A stretch of DNA of 64,000 nucleotides from Microscillaceae bacterium (lineage in GTDB: Bacteria > Bacteroidota > Bacteroidia > Cytophagales > Microscillaceae). A program made the position numbers and the translations under genes. The stretch lies in contig JAABSX010000009.1 of NCBI GenBank assembly GCA_011390205.1, positions 47,800 to 111,799 on the forward strand, in the 5' to 3' direction. The notes below the pieces were generated by a model. That model searched no databases. It was not told the DNA's origin and worked only from the letters and a program-made list of their open reading frames with translations. Numbering within the stretch: position 1 is the stretch's first letter; each line of letters opens with the position of its first letter. Shown here piece after piece: positions 9,014 through 17,082 of the stretch.

Positions 9014-10069
9014 TTAAAGGTAAACATATATTTCAGAATAAATTTTTGCAGATTCATCACGATTTTCGGGCTTTATTGCATTTGCACGGGCTAGGGGCAG
9101 GCGCTGCACGATTCGTTTATTTTTTTTGCCCTTGTTGTCTTTATTTTGAATTAACTGAAACTCAAATAGTCCTGCCTGCTGTATAGGGAGGGCCTGAGCA
9201 GATTCAAAGAGATAAGCCATTTGTCCGTTGGGCAGTTGGGCATCTGTAGGGCCTTTAAAATCTACTTTGGTTTTGCCTGGATCTATGCTGAGGTCTTCCA
9301 GCCCTGTTTCATACTTTGGCACTATGAAGTACTTCCAGTAGGTTTGCCTTGTCTCAAATTGTATCTCAAACTTCCAAGGCCTGATGCTGTCTTGGTTTCT
9401 GATTTTGTCTAGCAAAGCTTTGCCCAGTTTGTTTCTGAAGTCAATCTCTACCAGGGCAAGTGGTATTGGAGAAAATTCTTTGAAAAGGTACACGAATTTT
9501 TCGGTTTCTTTGTTGCTTTCTGACAGATTATAAATTCCAGAAGGTAGATTACCCAGGGGCACAGTGGTTTTTTGCTTTGCACCCACTTGTTTTTTCCATA
9601 TTTCTGTGCCTTGTGCATCTTTGAGCTGTATTTCTATGCTTTTATTTTGTGTGTTGAGGTAGCTGCTATTTTGGCTTCGGCAGTTATAAAAGTCTTTGCT
9701 GCTTACCAAATCTTGCTGGCTCAGGAAGGTTTCTTCGGCTTTGTTTCGGAAGTATAAGATTTTACCTATTCCTTCGGGGGGGAGCTGTGTGATATTCATC
9801 AGGTAAGGCTCATTAGAGTAGAGCAAAAACTGCAGGGATGTGTCGGGGTTTTCGCTGAGGTATTTTTCGCTGCGGTCTATATTACCTACATCATATAGAA
9901 TATGTGTTTGCCCATCACTTGATTTTAGCATCATGCTCATTTTTTGCATGATTTTCTGTGTATTTTCTGTGGGTTTGAGCTGAAAGCCTCCTCCTTTTGC
10001 ATCTTTATAATAATGATGCTTCGTCTGAATGCTGAGTAATGTATGGTATTGAAAGAGTAATTCGAGCAT
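9014..10069 (-). CDS. Unrecognised 351-aa eCIS-locus protein between sheath and terminator genes
   Basis: This protein matches no family I recognise. It starts MLELLFQYHTLLSIQTKHHYY, has no signal peptide or membrane segment, and appears mixed alpha/beta with several Lys- and Gln-rich stretches. The C-terminal third has KKNKRIVQRLPLARANAI and ends IYSEIYVYL. It is read in the same direction between the DUF4255 terminator gene (67 bases upstream) and the sheath gene (14 bases downstream), so it is almost certainly part of the injection system. By position it might be the counterpart of the cap-adaptor protein reported for the Algoriphagus eCIS, or an accessory tube or plug protein. That is inference only. 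Confidence 0.7.
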   Translation of the reverse strand: MLELLFQYHTLLSIQTKHHYYKDAKGGGFQLKPTENTQKIMQKMSMMLKSSDGQTHILYDVGNIDRSEKYLSENPDTSLQFLLYSNEPYLMNITQLPPEGIGKILYFRNKAEETFLSQQDLVSSKDFYNCRSQNSSYLNTQNKSIEIQLKDAQGTEIWKKQVGAKQKTTVPLGNLPSGIYNLSESNKETEKFVYLFKEFSPIPLALVEIDFRNKLGKALLDKIRNQDSIRPWKFEIQFETRQTYWKYFIVPKYETGLEDLSIDPGKTKVDFKGPTDAQLPNGQMAYLFESAQALPIQQAGLFEFQLIQNKDNKGKKNKRIVQRLPLARANAIKPENRDESAKIYSEIYVYL

Positions 10070-10136
10070 TTCAGTTTATATATTATGATGTTAGAATCCC
10101 TTTTATTTTTTTTTAAACATATAAAACATTGATTGG

Positions 10137-10682
10137 CTACTGGTTTTGCCCAAAACCCGTGAAAGGCACTGGAAACTCAACCGCAACACCTTCTTGAATG
10201 GTAACCATTCTTACTTTGTAAAGCACAGAGGGGACATATTTGCCACCAAGCATGCTCCAGATATAATTCATGTTTTGCATATCCTGATTTACAAATTCAA
10301 ATACCAGTTTGTCTATCTGTGGGTCAAGGCTCGGGGAGTTTTGTTGATCCATGATATAATTGGTCTGAAAAAAGCTAATAATGGCGGCAAGTTCTTTGAT
10401 AGACTCTTCATAGCTGCCATCTTCTCCATAATAGACAGAAAAAAGCACAAACAAATTAAGATACACGGGGGGGCGCATACCTGACACTAACTGCCCTCTT
10501 TGTACTGTTTTTTCGTGCTGTACATTGACGAGCGTAATCGCAATTTTGTCCTTATTTTCGGTGGGCGAAGAGCTATCTGTCATTATACTTGAGAGCATTA
10601 CTTTGTCCTTGCTCATCCCAAAACGACTTTTGAGATAACGATTAAGGTTTTCGGATACAGATTTTAATGCTTCAAATACCAT
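10137..10682 (-). CDS. eCIS tail terminator/cap protein, DUF4255 (Pvc16/Afp16-like)
   Basis: This 181-aa protein has the DUF4255/Pvc16 N-terminal domain pattern: MVFEALKSVSENLNRYLKSRF, then ITLVNVQHEK, RPPVYLNLFVLFSVYY and a closing region with YVPSVLYKVRMV. Members cap the distal end of tube and sheath and fix particle length together with the tape measure. It is the first gene of the minus-strand eCIS run, and the only region upstream of it on that strand is the divergent intergenic gap. In Afp this gene is last in the operon, so its placement at the front is a difference in gene order, as in other Bacteroidota loci. Confidence 0.88.
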   Translation of the reverse strand: MVFEALKSVSENLNRYLKSRFGMSKDKVMLSSIMTDSSSPTENKDKIAITLVNVQHEKTVQRGQLVSGMRPPVYLNLFVLFSVYYGEDGSYEESIKELAAIISFFQTNYIMDQQNSPSLDPQIDKLVFEFVNQDMQNMNYIWSMLGGKYVPSVLYKVRMVTIQEGVAVEFPVPFTGFGQNQ

Positions 10683-11014
10683 TGGTTAGTGTGTTATTTT
10701 TAGTGTTATCTTACATCATACAGATTTTAAGGTCTGATAGGTATAAGCAAATTATTTACGAGTAAATGTATATTGTCTTTTCGATTAATAGAATGCACCA
10801 AAGCAGTATTATTTGTACTTCGGACATAAACATAAGAAGTTTTTTTATAACTAGCAATAATATTCCATAAAATTCTTACCTTTATCCTAAATTATTTTTT
10901 TGGCAGATGTCTGAAAGCGATAATTAGTCTAAAAAAATGCTGTTATTCACATTATTTCAAATTTTATTTTACTTTAGATTTTGTGCTGTATCTAAAAAAT
11001 GTGTCAATCAGAAA
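10683..11014. other. Divergent intergenic region of the eCIS locus
   Basis: About 330 AT-rich bases separate the minus-strand eCIS run (starting at 10682) from the plus-strand 62-aa gene. It should hold promoters for both directions, but I found no exact TAnnTTTG element in either orientation. An in-frame extension of the small gene back to 10937 gives a hydrophobic leader that looks like translated spacer. Nothing else is recognised. Confidence 0.5.
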
Positions 11015-11203
11015 ATGAGTAAAAAAATGAGTAAAAAAAATACACAAAACATTACATTTAATATCAGTCTGGAAGAAGCCAATCTTATTTTTAAGGCACT
11101 TGGCAAACAGCCCTTTGCCGAAGTCTTCGAGCTCATCGGAAAGCTCAACGAACAGGCAAACCAACAACTTGTGGAGCAGCAACAGCAGACAGACCCCCAA
11201 TAG
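11015..11203 (+). CDS. Small conserved-type protein (62 aa) preceding baseplate gene
   Basis: I prefer the ATG at 11015 (MSKKMSKKNTQNITFNIS), or the next ATG at 11027, over an ATG 26 codons upstream at 10937 whose translation is hydrophobic and unlike the rest. The core, ISLEEANLIFKALGKQPF followed by AEVFELIGKLNEQ, has the NxxLxxLGxQPxxEVxxLIxKI pattern of short proteins often found in phage and tail-related loci. The end is Gln-rich. It lies 42 bases before the plus-strand baseplate gene and probably shares its transcript. Function unknown. Confidence 0.6.
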   Translation: MSKKMSKKNTQNITFNISLEEANLIFKALGKQPFAEVFELIGKLNEQANQQLVEQQQQTDPQ

Positions 11204-11245
11204 CTTTGAGCTACTTAATATTATGTGCTTTAACAATGAATCAAA

Positions 11246-14110
11246 ATGATAAAAACACCTGAATCTATCTCTAACCAACGCCCCGAAAATCCTGCACTAG
11301 ATTTTGAGCGGCTGAGGCAAGAGGGTATCCAGTATATCCAAGAGCTGGCTGGAGAGTTTTGGACTGATTACAATGACCATGACCCTGGTATCACTATCTT
11401 AGAACAGCTTTGCTATGCACTGACTGACCTTGCTTACCGCACAGATTTTGAAATTCAGGACCACCTCTCAGGAAGCTCACAAAATAGCAAGCCTTTCTTC
11501 TTGCCACACCAGATTTTGCCTTGCCGCCCACTCACGGTTACAGACTACCGTAAGATGCTCATAGATGCCGTGCCCTACCTCCGAAATGTCTGGCTGCAGC
11601 CCACCGATCCCGAAGAAAATACCCTTGTAGGACTCTACAGAATCTTTGCAGACCTAGAGTCTGAAATCTCTGATACTGATACCATCAAAGAAAAAATACG
11701 TACAGTTTTCTGTGAAAACAGAAACCTCGGCGAAGATTTTGAAGACATTACCATCCTTGAGCCTATCTACATTACATTGTATGCAGATATAGAAATAGAA
11801 AATGCAGACGCACTCGAGCGCATCCTTGCAAAAATCTACTATGAACTGAATGAATTTTTAAATCCCGAAATTCAGTTTTATTCTCTCTCCGAAATGCAAA
11901 AAGAGGGCATAGCCTTACAAAACATCTTTGAGGGACCTCTTTTGAAGCACGGCTTTATCAAAGAAGAAGAGCTGCTAGAGAAGCCCAATACTGTACCTAT
12001 CTCTGAGATTATCAAGATTATCATGCAGGTGCAAGGCGTGGTAAGTGTCAAAAACTTGTACCTCAAAGTAGGTGAAAAAATTTATGAAAACCAGTTTTTT
12101 ATCCCTCCTCACCTGAAGCCTCGCCTTATTTTGGGCAGCCAGCCCCAAGCTACTGATTTTACCATTAATTTTTACAAAGGCTCAGCACACTATGACCAGA
12201 TAGACCAAGTCATATTTAGAAGATACCTCAATGAGTTAGAATCAGCCCGAAAGCGTGTCTATCGTGTACAAGAGGCTTTTACACAAATCCCTCAGGGCAG
12301 AACCAATCTCAATCTTCAGGCATATTACTCTATCCAAAATCATTTCCCTATTATCTATGGCATCGGTGAGGAGGGCATCCCGCATCAGCCTGATACTGAG
12401 CGAAAGGCACAAGCCAAACAGCTCAAAGGATTCTTAATGATTTTTGAGCAAATCCTGAGCAATTACTTGGCACAGCTCGCACACGTCAGAGAGCTTTTTT
12501 CACCCAATACTCAATCACAAAAAAGCTATTATGCACAAAGCTTAGATACAGCCCCTAGTGCCAAAGAGCTTTACCAAAGACAAGAAAACCACTGGATAGA
12601 AGATGCTCTGCTCAAAGAAAATCTGCCCCAAGATTATTATCAAGGTTTAGAAATATTGACAAGGCAGCAAGATAACTTCGGAAACCGCCGCAACCGTTTC
12701 TTAGATTATCTCTTGGCAATCCATGGTGAAACCTACTTGGCTTATACAGCCTCCCAAAAGAATTTTTATTTTGACAGGGATGGCTTTCAAAAATTTGCTA
12801 TTCGAAACAAAACTCTCTTTTTTCAATACCTGCCACAAATGGGGCAAGCACGTGCCAAAGGATATAACTATCTGCTACCCACAGACTACGCCGAAAACCT
12901 GTCAGGGCTAGAAGTAAAACTCAGCACCATGCTGGGCATCAACATGCACAGCCTCCAAGATACAAGCCAGTATCATCTCGCAAAACATTCTATCTTAGGA
13001 TTTATAGAGCGTACACAGCTTACTTTCTTTGAGGAAGATGACGCCATACAGACCCAAAAATGGCTAGAAATCACCAATTTAGCAGCGCAAAATATAGATG
13101 AAAAACAAGATTTAAAATACTTTGACCTCATAGATGAAGAAGACATCACAGAGCTAAAAATACCCCAAGACAAGGAGACTCTCCGAAAAAACATGATTTT
13201 TTATCAAGAAAATCTCTTGCCCATTGGCTTTTTGAGAGAAGGGCTCAACTGGAAGAACTACAGACTTGGGCAAAAAAATCCTGAAGACAAAGACGCAGCA
13301 TGGTACTTGCTTTTTTATATGCCTTCACAAGAAAGCTGGCACTACTTGGCAACTTATACAAGTGAGCAAGAAGCACTGCAAGCCATCAAAATACTCTGGG
13401 AAGATGTCCGTGAGCTTAACCTGCAAAGTGAAGGATTACATCTTTTTGAGCATATCCTGCTACGCCCCTCCGTAGATGAAGAAAAATTTGGCTTTTTCTT
13501 AGTAGATTCAGAAGGAAAGCCCATTCTCAGAAGCATCAACCGATACAATTTTAAGGCACGCCAAGAAGCCATCTCTATGATAGAACCCCATTTGTTTGAT
13601 TATGAAAACTATGCTGTAGAGCAAAGGGGAGACGGAGATTTTGAAATTATTTTTCAAGCAAAAGAAGGTAAAATACAGTTTGTGAGCCTACTGCACTATG
13701 AATCTGTGCAAGAAATCCACGAAAAAATGGAAGACATCTTTAATTTTTTGGCTGATAAAACATCCCTCACAGTATTCCACAAAAAAATCAAACTTTTCAT
13801 ACAAGGGAGCGCAGGCTCGCCCCCGATTCCAGAAGAGTTTTTCTCTAGTATGATGAGTATCTTGATGCCTAACTGGACAGCACGCTTTCACAATGAGGAG
13901 TTTAGGTCGGTGGTAGAAAACATGATTTTAGAAAATAAACCTGCCAATATCAGTACACAGATTCACTGGCTTTCTCTAAAAGAAATGAAGACTTTTGAGC
14001 AAATGTACAAGGATTGGACAGAAGAAAAAATCAAAGCCCCGACAGCACAAAGCAAAAAATTAGGAGAGTACTCTCTAGCATTTACGGAGCTTCTCCTTGC
14101 CTATGTTTGA
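11246..14110 (+). CDS. eCIS large baseplate protein (Afp11/Afp12-like, gp6-type)
   Basis: This 954-aa protein starts MIKTPESISNQRPENPALDF. Around residues 38-62 it carries FWTDYNDHDPGITILEQL followed by CYALTDLAYRTDF, the signature N-terminus of gp6/baseplate-type wedge proteins in contractile systems (D/N-x-x-DPGITxLE). The rest is a long, mostly soluble mixed region without signal peptide or membrane segments. It is one of two such large proteins in the locus, the other being the minus-strand gene at the left edge. It is transcribed away from the other eCIS genes and ends 20 bases before the convergent DUF4403 gene. The wedge role is inferred from family and context. Confidence 0.78.
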   Translation: MIKTPESISNQRPENPALDFERLRQEGIQYIQELAGEFWTDYNDHDPGITILEQLCYALTDLAYRTDFEIQDHLSGSSQNSKPFFLPHQILPCRPLTVTDYRKMLIDAVPYLRNVWLQPTDPEENTLVGLYRIFADLESEISDTDTIKEKIRTVFCENRNLGEDFEDITILEPIYITLYADIEIENADALERILAKIYYELNEFLNPEIQFYSLSEMQKEGIALQNIFEGPLLKHGFIKEEELLEKPNTVPISEIIKIIMQVQGVVSVKNLYLKVGEKIYENQFFIPPHLKPRLILGSQPQATDFTINFYKGSAHYDQIDQVIFRRYLNELESARKRVYRVQEAFTQIPQGRTNLNLQAYYSIQNHFPIIYGIGEEGIPHQPDTERKAQAKQLKGFLMIFEQILSNYLAQLAHVRELFSPNTQSQKSYYAQSLDTAPSAKELYQRQENHWIEDALLKENLPQDYYQGLEILTRQQDNFGNRRNRFLDYLLAIHGETYLAYTASQKNFYFDRDGFQKFAIRNKTLFFQYLPQMGQARAKGYNYLLPTDYAENLSGLEVKLSTMLGINMHSLQDTSQYHLAKHSILGFIERTQLTFFEEDDAIQTQKWLEITNLAAQNIDEKQDLKYFDLIDEEDITELKIPQDKETLRKNMIFYQENLLPIGFLREGLNWKNYRLGQKNPEDKDAAWYLLFYMPSQESWHYLATYTSEQEALQAIKILWEDVRELNLQSEGLHLFEHILLRPSVDEEKFGFFLVDSEGKPILRSINRYNFKARQEAISMIEPHLFDYENYAVEQRGDGDFEIIFQAKEGKIQFVSLLHYESVQEIHEKMEDIFNFLADKTSLTVFHKKIKLFIQGSAGSPPIPEEFFSSMMSILMPNWTARFHNEEFRSVVENMILENKPANISTQIHWLSLKEMKTFEQMYKDWTEEKIKAPTAQSKKLGEYSLAFTELLLAYV

Positions 14111-14129
14111 GCATCCTTCTTAGCAAAAT

Positions 14130-15581
14130 CTAAAAATTACTGAGCTGCACCTCAAAGACACCTTTGAGGTGTGCCCTGACCTTGACAGTATCTTGCTCTA
14201 TCCAGATTTTATCAAAATAAAACTCTTCTACCTCGCCCAGCATTTGGCTGTATTGGTCAAACTGATAAGATGCCAAGTTTTGCTTGACTGCCTTTCGGAT
14301 GTCTTCTATCTGTGCTTCTAGGGCATCTTCAAAGCCCTTTTGTATTTGTCGCTTGATTTTCTTGGCAAACATCCAACGCATAAATTTAGAGATTTTTACA
14401 TCAGCATCTTCGGTATTATAGGCAAAATCCTCTATTTCAAATTTTTTGGTTTTGGGGTTAAAATAAGGCTTTCCTTGCAGATACACACGCCCATTGACTG
14501 TGCCGTTGAGGTCTAATTCTATTTTGAATACTTCTCCCTCTTGTGTAAAAGCGACATCTTTGACATAGACCACATAGCGGCTATTTCGAAATGAATAAGG
14601 CGTTTTGCTAAAAGTTTCTTTGGCTTTGGCTTGGGCTGTGGCGTAGTCAGTGTAGCCATAGACCCACAGAGAGGCTTGTGCCTGAGAGATTTCTCTGGTA
14701 TAAGTAGGTGCAGTAAGTGGCTGGATGCTTATTTTTTGAGGTTTGATGGCAAGGACAGACTCACTCAATGCCTCTAAGTGTAGATTGACCTGCAATCCCT
14801 CTTCAAGATATTGGAGTGGCCCTAGCAAGGGTTTGGAGGGCTTGAACCAGAGCCATGTTTTCTCTTCGCCCCATTCAGAGGCAGGAAAAGGGGTCTGAAA
14901 CTGCCTCCAAGCTGCATTGATGGCATCTTTGAATCTAACGTTTGCTTTGATTTGTGTATCTACCTCTGCTAAAATAAGTTCTTTTTGCTCTTCTATGATA
15001 GGCTCTATGACAGAGCTAAGGGGGATTTTGAGAAAACCAAACTGCATATAGGGCTGTTCTATCCATTCATATTTTACAAGCTGACTCTTACTCTGGATAG
15101 TCCAGTCAGTATCTATCCGTAGCTGGGTGCTTAGAGATACATTGAGTTTGAGGTCTTGGTCAATCTGCTGACTTACTGCAAGCCCCATGACCCTTGTTTT
15201 ATAAATGCCTTTTATATTGATTCGGATGGCCGCCTGTGTCTGCAGCCCTTCTTTGCTGCCCGATACCTCGATGGGCTTGAGTTTCCATACTTTGATGTCA
15301 AATTCATTTTCGCCTGATTTGACCATATCTTTGGCTTCGTAAATCAGACCACGAAGCTGTTGATTGATTTTCTGTGCCATCTCAGCCCATGAGATACTGA
15401 CAGGAATCTGCATGGTAGAGATTTCCATATTGGCAAAAATAGCCTGAGAATGTGCTTGTGCTTGCACCTGCACAAGACCCATACATACACACAACAGTCC
15501 TGTACAGACAGACTGCATCATTTTGTAAAAAAAATTCTTTCTTTGTGTGCTAGGTATTTTAGAGATTGTGTATGGTTTCAA
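14130..15581 (-). CDS. DUF4403 family envelope protein
   Basis: This 483-aa protein has a signal peptide: a hydrophobic stretch around MMQSVCTGLLCVCMGLVQV ends near AQA, close to residue 42. An alternative start at residue 20-21 would give a more ordinary leader. The mature part shows the DUF4403 pattern, a long beta-rich lipid-tube-like protein: PVSISWAEMAQKINQQLRGL near the start, FWLWFKPSKPL-type segments and NGRVYLQGKPYFNPKTKKF near residue 375. DUF4403 proteins are periplasmic and of unknown function. The gene is convergent with the eCIS baseplate gene. A perfect 10-bp inverted repeat overlaps its 3' end (14148-14171). Confidence 0.75.
   Translation of the reverse strand: MKPYTISKIPSTQRKNFFYKMMQSVCTGLLCVCMGLVQVQAQAHSQAIFANMEISTMQIPVSISWAEMAQKINQQLRGLIYEAKDMVKSGENEFDIKVWKLKPIEVSGSKEGLQTQAAIRINIKGIYKTRVMGLAVSQQIDQDLKLNVSLSTQLRIDTDWTIQSKSQLVKYEWIEQPYMQFGFLKIPLSSVIEPIIEEQKELILAEVDTQIKANVRFKDAINAAWRQFQTPFPASEWGEEKTWLWFKPSKPLLGPLQYLEEGLQVNLHLEALSESVLAIKPQKISIQPLTAPTYTREISQAQASLWVYGYTDYATAQAKAKETFSKTPYSFRNSRYVVYVKDVAFTQEGEVFKIELDLNGTVNGRVYLQGKPYFNPKTKKFEIEDFAYNTEDADVKISKFMRWMFAKKIKRQIQKGFEDALEAQIEDIRKAVKQNLASYQFDQYSQMLGEVEEFYFDKIWIEQDTVKVRAHLKGVFEVQLSNF
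14148..14171 (-). terminator. Inverted repeat at the convergent gene boundary, possible terminator
   Basis: CACCTCAAAG at 14148-14157 is perfectly complementary to CTTTGAGGTG at 14162-14171 with a 4-base loop. It lies in the last codons of the DUF4403 gene. On the minus strand a T-run follows only about 11 bases further on, so it is not a textbook intrinsic terminator, but it may help end transcription between the two convergent genes. Confidence 0.35.
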
Positions 15582-15873
15582 TGCAATTTTATTTAAATGT
15601 AAGTAGATTTTGGGTCATCAAAGTTTTTTTAAACAAGCTAGAGGCAGACAATCCGAATACTTTCTGAGTGTGTTTCTACTGACCTATAAGACACATTGCC
15701 ACAGTAAAAGTTGCACCTTTGGCTGTCAATGTATTCATAACACAAAAATAGCTGTATTCTTTTAAAATATGCTCATTGGTCTTACAGACTTTGGCCTAGC
15801 AACCCCCTCGGGTAAGACGTGTTCTTATAGTACCTTATTTGGGGGTTGGGTGGGTAGTTTTTTGGGCTGGAGT

Positions 15874-17082
15874 TTATTCGTCTTCTCCTGCATTCATCAA
15901 CTGGGCTTGGAGGTAATACGCTCCTTGATGCACAAATTCCGTTTTTGGGGGCAGGGCTTTCTCAGGTGCAAAAGCCGTGAAGCCTTGCTGTGTATTAAAA
16001 ACTTTGACAGCAATTTTATTAAAAAAGACCTTTTTTCCCTGTTCTTTGATTTTGGTAAAGACATAATAATTCTTACCCTCTTGCACAATGGCCTCTTCGG
16101 GTAGGGTGCTGTGGGTTTGGGCAGGCATCAAAATATCAGCATTGACAAACATACCAGGGACTAGCTTTTGCTCTACCTCAGGGTTTAGGATATGGGCATG
16201 CACATTGATGCTTTTGGAGGTTTGCTCAAAACTCTGCCCCACCAAAAACACTTCAGCTTCATAGCGTTCTGCACCTAAGCTGGGCACTTGAAAGGTGATT
16301 TTTTGTCCTTTGCTCACCTGTGTAGCTTCTTTTTCAAAGATCATGAGTTCCAAATGCTTGTGTTCTGTTCCTTTGATTTTAATCAAGGGCTTATCCATTC
16401 TCACAAACTCCCCAAGGCTAAGTTCTACCGTTTCTACATAGCCATTGATAGGGCTAGTGATGCTAAAATAAGCCTGTATATTCTGGGCTTGTAGGTTCTG
16501 GGTGTTTAGCCCTAGCAGTGCAAGTTGCTGTCTGAGGCTGGCTTCTTGGGCATGCTTGATTTGCACATCTCGCTCTACTTGTTGGAGGGTTTTTTGGGCA
16601 TTGATGTCTTCGGCACGCAGGGCTTGCTGTCTTTTGAGTTCTTGCTGGAGGTATTGAAGCTCGCTTCGGGTATTGAGGTACATCTCTTGCGTTTTGAGGT
16701 AATCACGATTTTCTAAGACGGCAAGGGTTTGTCCTTTTTTCACAAAATCACCTGGCAATATCTTGATAGACTGCACAAAACCCTCTTGTCGAGCGTGTAC
16801 GGTGGCTTGATTTTGGGGTGGCACATCTACTTTTCCATTCACAAAGATAGATGCTGAGAGTACTTTGTTTTGGCTTTCTGCCCAAGTAAGTCCTATTTTT
16901 TTGATTTGGTCTTGGTCAAGGCTGAGTTCATGGCTGTTTTGCACAAGGGCTTTCTCAGGTTCTGTATTTGCTTCTTTTTGCTCATAAGAGCCACAAGCGG
17001 CTACGCCTATGAGCAGACTGACGAGGGCGATTATTGAATATATTTTCATGCGTTTTTTTATTTTAAAGTTTCTAATTTCCAT
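15874..17082 (-). CDS. Efflux RND periplasmic adaptor lipoprotein (CusB/CzcB-like)
   Basis: This is a 402-aa membrane fusion protein. The second Met (MKIYSIIALVSLLIGVAACG) starts a clear lipoprotein signal with lipobox VAAC, so the mature protein is probably anchored by Cys. The listed start at 17082 overlaps the pump's stop codon by 11 bases, and the lipoprotein Met at codon 12 (17049) is an alternative start. Then follow a first barrel-sandwich half (QATVHARQEGFVQSIKILPG, about 80-110), an alpha-helical hairpin (about 125-205), the second lipoyl half (ITSPINGYVETVELSLGEFV), and beta-barrel and membrane-proximal domains. It links the inner-membrane pump to the outer-membrane channel. The His-rich gene upstream points to metal export. 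Confidence 0.92.
   Translation of the reverse strand: MEIRNFKIKKRMKIYSIIALVSLLIGVAACGSYEQKEANTEPEKALVQNSHELSLDQDQIKKIGLTWAESQNKVLSASIFVNGKVDVPPQNQATVHARQEGFVQSIKILPGDFVKKGQTLAVLENRDYLKTQEMYLNTRSELQYLQQELKRQQALRAEDINAQKTLQQVERDVQIKHAQEASLRQQLALLGLNTQNLQAQNIQAYFSITSPINGYVETVELSLGEFVRMDKPLIKIKGTEHKHLELMIFEKEATQVSKGQKITFQVPSLGAERYEAEVFLVGQSFEQTSKSINVHAHILNPEVEQKLVPGMFVNADILMPAQTHSTLPEEAIVQEGKNYYVFTKIKEQGKKVFFNKIAVKVFNTQQGFTAFAPEKALPPKTEFVHQGAYYLQAQLMNAGEDE

Noticed and set aside
10937..11014. Extension of the 62-aa protein back to an ATG at 10937
   Set aside because: The added 26 residues are Phe/Leu-rich translated spacer and would put a signal-like leader on a protein whose relatives lack one.
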